From the NCBI RefSeq assembly GCF_003288905.1, contig NZ_NHYL01000011.1, positions 1 to 45,611 on the forward strand: a stretch of DNA of 45,611 bases, written 5' to 3'. The DNA is from Helicobacter sp. 11-8110 (GTDB lineage Bacteria; Campylobacterota; Campylobacteria; Campylobacterales; Helicobacteraceae). A program made the position numbers and the translations under genes. The notes under the pieces are model-generated. The model ran no database searches. It was not told the origin of the DNA and saw only the letters and a list, made by a program, of their open reading frames with translations. The stretch's first letter is position 1. Every line of letters starts with the position of its first letter. Shown one piece after another: positions 1 to 7,785 of this stretch.

Positions 1-275
1 CGTAATAAAATAAGTATCCCTATCAATCTTTTGAATCTCTTTTTGCATAGCACCAAGCCACTCTTTTAGCACGGGTTTATCTGCATTGGGCAGATTTAAG
101 ATATTGACTTTATACCCATTTTGCTTAGTTTTTGCGCTACGGCATTAAACCACCCATAATTGCTAGTGCTTTTATAGCCGTGGATAATATAAACATCTTT
201 AGCAAAGACATTGATAGATAATGCAATCAAAAAAACTAATAAAATACTAAATTGCTTTGATATAGCTCACAACAT
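1..275 (-). pseudogene. Serine hydrolase (RBBP9/YdeN-like), decayed copy 1, partial
   Basis: Read on the minus strand from an ATG at 275, the sequence is homologous to the hydrolase at 2159-2733: a signal-peptide-like segment, then the region that includes the HGY motif and the KPVLKEW region. Codon 3 is TGA where the other copy has CGA, and a 1-base deletion near position 116-122 shifts the frame, so this copy cannot make the protein. The gene runs off the left edge, so the catalytic-serine region is not seen here. The family, small alpha/beta hydrolases, is inferred from the better copy. Confidence 0.8.
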
Positions 276-291
276 TCCAGATTCCTTTTAT
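1..291. repeat. Direct repeat, copy 1 (partner at 2455-2748)
   Basis: This stretch matches 2455-2748 almost base for base in the same orientation, with a few substitutions, a 1-base indel (four versus five T after 'cca') and a 3-base indel at a poly-A run (seven A versus nine A preceded by an extra C). Both copies hold the 5' part of a small serine-hydrolase gene read on the minus strand. The repeat begins at the window edge, so its full length is unknown. The two copies flank the DUF262 gene. Confidence 0.95.
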
Positions 292-295
292 TTTT

Positions 296-2158
296 TTACT
301 TTGGATTATATCTATCCACTTCCCAAATAATTTTTATGATTTCATAGAGAAGTTTTGAGCGCTTTTCTAAAGCTACTTTATCAAATTTATCATAAGACTC
401 AAATTGCACACCATCTTTTAGGCTTTTATTAAAATTTAAGAAATCTTTGTTTGTATGATGATAGAAATCAGAGCAAAGAGATCGTCCCCATACCAATGAA
501 GCATTGTAAGTCTTAAGCTTGTCTTCGTATTCCTCATTGTTAGATGAAATATTAACTTTATCTTTCAAGAGCAACAAACCGCCCAACAGATTGCGTTGTT
601 TTTCAAATTCCTCTTCGTTATCAAAATAGCTTAAATTTGTTTCATTCCTAGAAAGTATGTGTTCGATATGGTAAGCTGTTTTTTCTCCTGTTTTACTCGC
701 AATATAAAACACATCATTTTTGGGTTTTTCGTTGATATGTTCGCAAATAAATTGTTCTACTCTTGCAAATAAATAACGCAAAAATTTTGTATTTGTGTTA
801 GTGTAATTTCTAGTCATAAAGTTTTGGAAATCTAACAAAGAATGCAGAGTTGCTAAATTTCTTTTTTCTTTAATGGTCTTAGCAAGTAAATCATCAAAAA
901 TATTTATATATTCATTTATATTAGCATTTTTTAAAGACTCATTAAGTTGGTAGGATAAATCTTGAAACTCATTACTATCATAGATTCCATTTAAATTAAG
1001 CAATACCCAAAATCTATCATATTCTCTAGCAATACGCTTTATTTTTTCATCTTCATCTTTATCATTGATTTCACAAGCAGATAAAATATTTTGATATTGA
1101 CCAGATAGCCCATTGATTTCTTTACAATAACGCAGAGAAATATCCTCGCTATATATGATTTTCTTATATAGTTTTGAGTAATAGACAATATCTTGCGTGA
1201 TAAATTTTTTGATATTACCTATATGCTTGTCATCTTGTTTTCTAAATTGTAATGTATTAGCGATGTCATTATTTTCAAAAATGTATCTATGGTATTGATT
1301 GTTGATATTTTTTGCAATATTAGAATTTCTCTTAAAAACAAATTTTGATTTTATTAAATCACTAAAGAAATCATCTTCTATACCCATTAGTTGCAGAAAC
1401 GATTGATCCCATTTTTCACAAAAACTTTCTGTATCACTCTTAGGCAATGCTCCTATTAATTTACCTTTTAGAATCTCAAAGGGTTTTAGTGCTTCTCCCC
1501 TGTCATTAATGACTTCAAAAACCATAGGTGTATCATCTTGGGTAATGGCTAATTCCACCAGCACCAATCGCTTTAAAAAATACAAAACAAATACTTTTCG
1601 TTTATGGTCTGTAGAATCTTTAAACCTTTCATCAAGATAGCTAGATATATCTTTGTAGCGCACAAGAAGATTCTCTTCGGTTTTATTCTTGTATGTCTCC
1701 GAGTATGTTTTTTCATTAAAAATACAATCCATCACACTATATCTTTTATCGTTATCAAGATTAAATATATCTTTAAATCCATTATTACTAAAAACACATT
1801 GTCCAAGAAGCTCTCTTAGTTTATCACTCTTATCTAGTAGATGATAGAGTTTAGTGGCAATTAAAGTAAGCGTTGTTAAGCGTTGTTGCCCATCTACAAT
1901 GTAGTTTTTCCCATTAATGTTATTTGTAATATACACATTGAGATAATACCAGTTAAATCTTTCCATCAACGTTTCTGTGATTTCGCTATTTTTATTTTGC
2001 TCATATCCTAACTCAAAGTTATACACAATATCTTTTAAAAGTGTCAAGGCAGTTTCTTCACTCCAAACATATTCTCTTTGATAAAAATCAATATGATATG
2101 TTTTTTGTTTTAGACAATTTTCTACACTTTGTTTATCAGGAACAATCGTTTGTTGCAT
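296..2158 (-). CDS. DUF262/DUF1524 (GmrSD-like) restriction protein
   Basis: This is a 620-residue protein when started at ATG 2158 (MQQTIVPDKQ), which has a purine-rich GGGGGAAGG just upstream. The frame stays open upstream to 2335, but those 59 residues look like the C-terminus of the neighbouring hydrolase rather than part of this family. An N-terminal DUF262 domain is shown by IVDGQQRLTTL (the DGQQR motif, a ParB-like NTPase fold). A C-terminal DUF1524 domain is shown by the HIEHIL motif, of HNH-nuclease type. Families with this architecture include GmrSD-type modification-dependent (type IV) restriction enzymes, and a defence role is inferred from that. The gene sits between two copies of a broken hydrolase, which suggests it arrived by insertion or recombination. 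Domain assignment is firm; the exact substrate is unknown. Confidence 0.85.
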   Translation of the reverse strand: MQQTIVPDKQSVENCLKQKTYHIDFYQREYVWSEETALTLLKDIVYNFELGYEQNKNSEITETLMERFNWYYLNVYITNNINGKNYIVDGQQRLTTLTLIATKLYHLLDKSDKLRELLGQCVFSNNGFKDIFNLDNDKRYSVMDCIFNEKTYSETYKNKTEENLLVRYKDISSYLDERFKDSTDHKRKVFVLYFLKRLVLVELAITQDDTPMVFEVINDRGEALKPFEILKGKLIGALPKSDTESFCEKWDQSFLQLMGIEDDFFSDLIKSKFVFKRNSNIAKNINNQYHRYIFENNDIANTLQFRKQDDKHIGNIKKFITQDIVYYSKLYKKIIYSEDISLRYCKEINGLSGQYQNILSACEINDKDEDEKIKRIAREYDRFWVLLNLNGIYDSNEFQDLSYQLNESLKNANINEYINIFDDLLAKTIKEKRNLATLHSLLDFQNFMTRNYTNTNTKFLRYLFARVEQFICEHINEKPKNDVFYIASKTGEKTAYHIEHILSRNETNLSYFDNEEEFEKQRNLLGGLLLLKDKVNISSNNEEYEDKLKTYNASLVWGRSLCSDFYHHTNKDFLNFNKSLKDGVQFESYDKFDKVALEKRSKLLYEIIKIIWEVDRYNPK

Positions 2159-2733
2159 CCACCTTCCCCCATTTGCAAATATTTTGTGTATTGTAGCACA
2201 ATCTGTAGCAAATATAAATGCTCTTGTTGGCACGATTGCATCATCTTTGGCAGAAATCACCACACGATTTTTAATCACATTTTTTAGGATTTGGTAGCTT
2301 GGCTTTTTGTCTGTGAAACTTCCAAAAATAGGCAATTTTTTTACTCTTCATCAAAAGGAGAAACCAAAACCACGCCATCGACTTGAAAGCCTTTATCTTT
2401 TGATTCAAATGTTTCACTTAAAAAATGCAAAGTTGCTATGCCACCTAGTGAATGCGTAATAAAATAAGTATCCCTATCAATCTTTTGAATCTCTTTTTGC
2501 ATAGCACCAAGCCACTCTTTTAGCACGGGTTTATCTGCATTGGGCAGATTTAAGATATTGACTTTATATCCATTTTTGCTTAGTTTTTGTGCTACAGCAT
2601 TAAACCACCCATAATTGCTAGTGCTTTTATAGCCGTGGATAATATAAACATCTTTAGCAAAGACATTGATAGATAATGCAATCCAAAAAAAAACTAATAA
2701 AATACTAAATTGCTTTGATATAACTCGCAATAT
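2159..2733 (-). pseudogene. Serine hydrolase (RBBP9/YdeN-like), decayed copy 2
   Basis: The gene reads as a signal-peptide-like hydrophobic segment ending near VFAKD, then VYIIHGYKSTSNYGW, ITHSLGGIATLHF (a G/H-x-S-x-G nucleophile site) and VVLVSPFDEE, and then hits TAA at 2341-2343. The rest of the family is found in another frame at 2335-2159: it includes KKPSYQILKNVIKN, VVISAKDDAIVPT (the catalytic Asp region) and ANGG, the usual end of the fold. A run of seven A just after the stop lies at the frame break. The ancestral ATG is ATA at 2733-2731, and an open frame with no family similarity extends to 2784. The last few residues are replaced by the start of the DUF262 gene. So start, middle and end are all damaged. 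Confidence 0.75.
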
Positions 2734-2748
2734 TATAAATTCCTTTTG
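2455..2748. repeat. Direct repeat, copy 2 (partner at 1-291)
   Basis: This is the second copy of the roughly 290-base direct repeat described at 1-291. It contains the 5' part of the hydrolase gene and about 20 bases before it. Differences between copies are few and include separate start-region mutations: in this copy ATG has become ATA, and in the other codon 3 has become a stop. Both copies therefore decayed after duplication. Confidence 0.95.
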
Positions 2749-2805
2749 TTTTTTAATTTTTGTTTTATACAAATACAGAATCAATAAATCAGCATTATTC
2801 TTATT

Positions 2806-5688
2806 CTATTCACAAATTTCTTTCATTATATCTTCAAGACTAGGCTTCTTATAACTTTCATAGTCTCTAAATTCAGAATTCGTTTTATTGTAGTAGTATA
2901 GATATACTTTAATTTCCTTATTTTTATAAGAGAATTTTTGATTCACATACACAGATTCAAAGCCTTTGATTTTATCTATTGGGTTTGTTTCTCGACTAAG
3001 TCCTTTTGGATCTATAAAAACAATCTTGTATTCTTGTGTCGCTTTATCTCTAAACCAAAAAATAAAATCCGGATAGAATTTTCGATTGCTTTGTGCCTGA
3101 CTATCAAAATATGGGATATAAATATCATCTATATTCTCTACAATCTTGCTAAAGCACCACTCATATTTATCTAGTATTTTTGAATCTGTTTGCAAAAAAT
3201 CCTCTAAATCTTTTAAAAATTCCCTTTCACTCTTTTGGCTAATAGCAAAATTGATTTCTGTATTTTTATCATCTTTATTAGAGAAAATTAATGGATTATA
3301 ATAATGCTCTTTTAGCTCTGAATTGATTGCGTAGTCTTTAATATCGCATTTTTTTGCATTGCTTTTTAGGTTTTTTGCAAATTCATCTATATTTATTTTT
3401 CCACTTTCAAAATCAGCTTTTAATTCTTCCTCACTCTTTGTATTAAGTATATTTTTTATAATCTCATTTATCTCATTTGCGAAGTCTTGCCCCAAAGTCG
3501 TTTGAAATTTTTGATAATGATTGATTTCATCACTCAAATCTACAAATTCTTGTAATTCTCTGTTTGTTGTATGCAAGATTCTATCAATGCGACTAATTGT
3601 TGTGTTTTTATCAAATTTTTGCATATCCCCATTACTAGATTGAATCCTTGTGCTGTTGTTATGCAAAAATTTTTGTATTTCTTGCAATGTTTCATAGCTA
3701 CATTCTTTATGAATGACACATTTACTAAGCACCAAAATATCTTCATCAAAACTTTCTATATATGCTCTTAGATTTTTTGCTTCTGTTTTGTCAATCCTGT
3801 AGTTTTTATCTTTAGATTGTGTTTCTTTGTATTTTGGTGTAGGGAGTGGGCTTAAGATATTTGTCTTTTTAAAGCCTTTTATAGGATATTGAGTGATAAA
3901 GCTTTCAATTTTTCCTAAAATAAATTTAATCGCTTCAGTATCACTTGCTAAAACAAATAAGGTTTCTATACCACAAGATAGGGAAGACAAAGCTTCTTTT
4001 GTCGCGTATTCTAATTGGTTATATTGCATTCTTTTTCGCACATGAGCAAAAGGCTCAATTCTTACGCCTCTGCCTATAGTTTGTAAAACATATTTGTTGG
4101 CATTTTTACTACCAATATTAATAAAATAGATGAGATTCACACGATTGCTATCCCAACCTTCGCTAAAGACTTTGCTTCCAAGCATAATATTAATACTTGA
4201 ATCTGTGCTGTTAATATCCTTGAAGTAACTCTTTTGTAAATCTTTAAAGCTCTCTACACCAAGCTCTAATAAATGCTCTTTTTCCCACTTTTTGGTTTCA
4301 CCAATATTTAAGAGCATAAAAGGCTCATTGGCATTTTTACTCTTAAAGGCTAGTTCTTTATCATTTGCTCTAAAGCATTCTAAGCTTGAAGGCTCACTTG
4401 CGTGAAAGATGTATTTTCTCACACTTTTAGAATCTATATTTTTTACATATTCTTTAAATTCATCACTTAAAGTATTTTTTGCAAAATAGAGTTCTTGATA
4501 TTGTAGTTTCTCATAGAGATTGTTTGCGATTTCTTGTATATCTCTATCTTCTTTGAGTATTTGCAATATAGCTTCAAAATAGAGCTTTATTCCTGCATCT
4601 TTTGTGTTTACTTTATCTGATACGGCAATGATTAGGGGGTTGTGGTATTTTATATCCACGACACCAAGGCTTGTGGCTTTTTCTGATAGTTTTTCCTTGT
4701 TCTGTTTAATGGCACTAAAAAGTATAAATCCTTCTATGATTCTTGTTATTCTCTCATTTTCACCATTTTCGTTGCCAAAAGATTTGAGATTAGAATCTAG
4801 CAGGGCGATATTTTTGCCATAACCATCACGATTAAATTTTTCTAGATTGTAGTTAAATGCACAAGTTAAAAAATCAATCTCATCACTAAAAGTTGCAGAA
4901 AAATTAAAAATAAATCCCTTAGAAAATCCTTCATAGTCTTTTTGTTTGTCTCCACAAGCTAGTTCATTGATATAGGATTTTCTTATAGAATCCTTGCTAT
5001 CCCCTTTGTGTGCTTCATCAAGCAAAATATACCAGCCACAATCATTGCAATAATTTTTGTAATCCAGTCTTTTTGCATTTTTATCTTTTCCCACATTTTC
5101 TTTGCAATCTAGTAAATCGCTTCTAGCAATAAATACGATAGTTTCTTCCAATAAACTTGTATTATCCACGCTCTCATATTCTTTTAGCTCCCTCACACTT
5201 AGGGAATCTCCATTGTAATTATTGTATTTTGTGATATTGTGTTTAAATTGTTTTAAAATCGTATCATTTGGAGCTAAAAGCATGATAGGCTTATTTGGAA
5301 TACTTCCTTCTCGCATAGCTTTACCTAAAAGCGAGAGGAGTTTTATCATCACGATAGTTTTGCCACTACCTGTTGCCATCCAAAAAGATGCACGATTAAT
5401 TTCTGATTCTTTTAGTCTAAAATCTTTATATTTTTCTTGATAGATTCTATAAAGCTTTGCCCCTCTATTTTGTCTATATTCAGAATCTTTGTAGCACATA
5501 TAACAATCAAGTGCAATCATTGCATTTTGCACACTCGCGATTTGATAATCTTGCAAACTCATATCTGCGCTAAAGTTTTGTAAATCATAGCGTTCATATA
5601 TCCCTTTATGTTGCATTCTCTTGTCATTGCATATTTCACTTAAGAGCAAATGTTGTTTGATGTCTGCTGTTTGCTTTGCCTTTGCCAT
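2806..5688 (-). CDS. res: Type III restriction enzyme, Res subunit (helicase-endonuclease)
   Basis: This 960-residue protein is the cleavage and translocation subunit of a type III restriction system and works in complex with Mod. The N-terminal helicase core shows a P-loop (ATGSGKT near residue 105), a DEAH box (LLDEAHKGD), an SAT motif (FNFSATF) and motif VI (QTIGRGVRIEP). A C-terminal PD-(D/E)xK nuclease is visible as YPDFIFW followed by FIDPKG. The length is normal for the family. The ATG overlaps the stop of the RhuM remnant by one base (TAATG), so it is translated as the last gene of the mod operon. Nothing looks broken. The family call is based on motif order and on the linked mod gene. 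Confidence 0.92.
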   Translation of the reverse strand: MAKAKQTADIKQHLLLSEICNDKRMQHKGIYERYDLQNFSADMSLQDYQIASVQNAMIALDCYMCYKDSEYRQNRGAKLYRIYQEKYKDFRLKESEINRASFWMATGSGKTIVMIKLLSLLGKAMREGSIPNKPIMLLAPNDTILKQFKHNITKYNNYNGDSLSVRELKEYESVDNTSLLEETIVFIARSDLLDCKENVGKDKNAKRLDYKNYCNDCGWYILLDEAHKGDSKDSIRKSYINELACGDKQKDYEGFSKGFIFNFSATFSDEIDFLTCAFNYNLEKFNRDGYGKNIALLDSNLKSFGNENGENERITRIIEGFILFSAIKQNKEKLSEKATSLGVVDIKYHNPLIIAVSDKVNTKDAGIKLYFEAILQILKEDRDIQEIANNLYEKLQYQELYFAKNTLSDEFKEYVKNIDSKSVRKYIFHASEPSSLECFRANDKELAFKSKNANEPFMLLNIGETKKWEKEHLLELGVESFKDLQKSYFKDINSTDSSINIMLGSKVFSEGWDSNRVNLIYFINIGSKNANKYVLQTIGRGVRIEPFAHVRKRMQYNQLEYATKEALSSLSCGIETLFVLASDTEAIKFILGKIESFITQYPIKGFKKTNILSPLPTPKYKETQSKDKNYRIDKTEAKNLRAYIESFDEDILVLSKCVIHKECSYETLQEIQKFLHNNSTRIQSSNGDMQKFDKNTTISRIDRILHTTNRELQEFVDLSDEINHYQKFQTTLGQDFANEINEIIKNILNTKSEEELKADFESGKINIDEFAKNLKSNAKKCDIKDYAINSELKEHYYNPLIFSNKDDKNTEINFAISQKSEREFLKDLEDFLQTDSKILDKYEWCFSKIVENIDDIYIPYFDSQAQSNRKFYPDFIFWFRDKATQEYKIVFIDPKGLSRETNPIDKIKGFESVYVNQKFSYKNKEIKVYLYYYNKTNSEFRDYESYKKPSLEDIMKEICE

Positions 5689-5999
5689 TACCTTTCCTTT
5701 AGGACTTTATAGGTTTCTTCTAGATTCTTTTCATCTTCTAGGATAAAATTTATATTGTATTGTTTATTATCACTTGCAGTTGTCAAGTATTCCTTTACAA
5801 CTGAAATTTCTTTCAACTCCCCTTCTTCAAGGATATTTTTTATATGCAGACTTATGTTTTGCTTTGAGGTGTCAAAGCAAGGCTTCTTTAGAAAAAGCTT
5901 TGCTAAACCTTCTTGGTTTAAATACACGCTATCGCCAAGCTCATAAAGCTCGACTCTAATCTTTTTATCTTGCGTGGCGTAGAGGATGATGTTATTCAT
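5688..5999 (-). CDS. RhuM-family protein, truncated remnant
   Basis: This 103-residue product matches the N-terminal part of the RhuM family (a phage/virulence-associated winged-helix-like domain). Recognisable pieces are a start like MNNIILYATQDKK, the core SKQNISLHIKNI, EEGELKE and SVVKEYLTTASD. Full-length family members are about 300 residues or more. Here the family match stops after the TASD segment and a short charged tail follows, so most of the protein is missing. Nine unexpected residues (LKKPCFDT region) interrupt the conserved LF-x-TSKQN segment. The frame is open and coupled on both sides: the start overlaps the ATPase stop by 8 bases and the stop overlaps the res start. It may be a vestige kept as a translational bridge between the ATPase and res. 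Function is unknown. Confidence 0.65.
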   Translation of the reverse strand: MNNIILYATQDKKIRVELYELGDSVYLNQEGLAKLFLKKPCFDTSKQNISLHIKNILEEGELKEISVVKEYLTTASDNKQYNINFILEDEKNLEETYKVLKER

Positions 6000-7785
6000 T
6001 GCTTAGATATTTTCCTTGCAAAATATCTAAGAATAGCTTATTTCTATTTTCTGCATCACAAATTAATGCTCCGTAATCTAAAAAATTCACAATCATGTTA
6101 TTGGTCTCGTAATATTTATAACACAATGGAAACTTATTGGTAGTATAAATTTTATTATAAGCCTTATCGTTCAAGCTCTCCATAGTATCATCACCAAATT
6201 TCAAAAAAGCATAAGCCCAAATTCTAATCTTGTTATCAACCAAATGATTTATAAATCTTCCATATTTCAACAATTGCTCTTCAGCTTGTGCTGGAGTAAT
6301 ATTTTGATCAGGTTTTTTAAACTCTATAAGCAAAACATCGGTTATCTCATTTTTATTATAAGTATTTGAAATTATACTTAATATATCAGGTCTCTCTAGT
6401 TTATTGTATAAATTCGGAAAAATCTCTTTTATATGTATATCACTAAAAATTTTATCATAGCTCATAAATCTATCATCAAATAACCAAATATTGTTTGTTT
6501 TATAGTTTTGTTTTTCATCTTTTGTATGTTTAGGCATAAATAAATTGTGAATCTTTGCCTCTATATCTCCTTTTTTAACAGATTCTTTCAATTGTTGAAT
6601 GAGCTTATTTCTATCAAAAACATATTCAGCTAATTCAGCTTGGGTTACTTTACTTAATGTTGCTTCATAGTTTTTATCATTTTTATTATTTTCATCTCTT
6701 AAAAATATCTTATCATTTTCAAATTCTTTTTTTGCATTTTTTTGCATTTGATCTATATTTAATTCATTGCGATTGTCAAAATATGCACCAAGATAAGGAA
6801 AATTTTTAATGGCTTTCTTTCTATTTTCTTTTATAGTTTTATCTATATCAAACCCATTTTTTCTATAAATTTCTTTTAATTGTATGTCTAATTCATCGTG
6901 TATATCTTCCCAGCATAAATCATGAAATTGCAATGTATTTTTTTGTTTAGGGTAAATTAATAATTCATTTCTTTCATTGTTTACATTTTTATTAAAATAT
7001 TCACTTTCCAGCATAAAATATATTTTAAGTTCGTTATCCTTAAATAGGTTATATTTTTTTTCATTTTCTAAATCAGAGTTTTTAGATACTACTCTTTTAT
7101 CTGCAACATAATACCCTTCATTTTTCAATTCTTTATTCCCATACGCATATGTTAGAGTAAATTTATATTTCCCAATGTTAAATTGTTTTTCCTTAAAAGT
7201 TGGTGTTTGATTGCTTAGAATGCTACCTCTTGATTCATTATTATCATAAATATTGATTACAATTGGTTGCGTGTTATTTTTATGATGTATTAAAAAATAT
7301 GCTAAAAAATGCTCTTTGATGGCTTGTATTAAATATTTAAAATTAATATTAATATTTTCTTTTGGCTCTAAAAATGATATTTTAGTTTCAATATTGTTTG
7401 CTTGTTCCTCGTTTTTTACACCATGAATATCAAAACTAAATTCTACATCTTTGCTTTTTATATCAACATATTTAAAAAACTTCAAATAAACAAATCTGCC
7501 TACCCCTTTACATCCCAAAGAGATTTTATGCTTACTACCATATTCCTTAAATGATTGAAGATTTTCTTCATCGAATCCATCACCATTATCTATAATCTCT
7601 ATTTTATCTACATATGGTAGTATTTTTTCTTCATCTTCATATAGGCTATGAGAATAAATTTTTATATCTATTTTCGTAGCTTTTGCTTGTATGGAATTTG
7701 TAATAGCTTCAAAGAAAACATTATTTAATTTGATATTTTTTAAATCATCAACAACCCTTTCGATATTTACTGACATTCCACTCAT
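5992..7785 (-). CDS. GHKL ATPase with C-terminal PD-(D/E)xK-like domain, inside a type III RM operon
   Basis: This is a 597-residue protein with two recognisable halves. The N-terminus has the GHKL (Hsp90/MutL/histidine-kinase type) ATP site: N box EAITNSIQA (Glu26, Asn30), G1 DNGDGF (Asp66) and G2 GCKGVGR (from Gly91). The C-terminus has PDILSI at about 466, TDVLLIEFKKP with Asp483 and Glu488-x-Lys490, and AQAEEQLLKYG, a PD-(D/E)xK nuclease-like arrangement. No membrane segments or His-kinase phosphoacceptor are apparent. The ATG is directly after the mod stop, with GGGAG six bases upstream. Similar ATPase-plus-nuclease proteins are common in bacterial defence, and the operon position suggests a role with or alongside Mod and Res. 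That role is inference. I do not recognise it as a named subunit. Confidence 0.75.
   Translation of the reverse strand: MSGMSVNIERVVDDLKNIKLNNVFFEAITNSIQAKATKIDIKIYSHSLYEDEEKILPYVDKIEIIDNGDGFDEENLQSFKEYGSKHKISLGCKGVGRFVYLKFFKYVDIKSKDVEFSFDIHGVKNEEQANNIETKISFLEPKENININFKYLIQAIKEHFLAYFLIHHKNNTQPIVINIYDNNESRGSILSNQTPTFKEKQFNIGKYKFTLTYAYGNKELKNEGYYVADKRVVSKNSDLENEKKYNLFKDNELKIYFMLESEYFNKNVNNERNELLIYPKQKNTLQFHDLCWEDIHDELDIQLKEIYRKNGFDIDKTIKENRKKAIKNFPYLGAYFDNRNELNIDQMQKNAKKEFENDKIFLRDENNKNDKNYEATLSKVTQAELAEYVFDRNKLIQQLKESVKKGDIEAKIHNLFMPKHTKDEKQNYKTNNIWLFDDRFMSYDKIFSDIHIKEIFPNLYNKLERPDILSIISNTYNKNEITDVLLIEFKKPDQNITPAQAEEQLLKYGRFINHLVDNKIRIWAYAFLKFGDDTMESLNDKAYNKIYTTNKFPLCYKYYETNNMIVNFLDYGALICDAENRNKLFLDILQGKYLSNE

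Noticed and set aside
296-2335. 679-residue version of the DUF262 protein
   Set aside because: The first 59 residues match the C-terminus of the neighbouring hydrolase, and a good start with family-like sequence begins at 2158.
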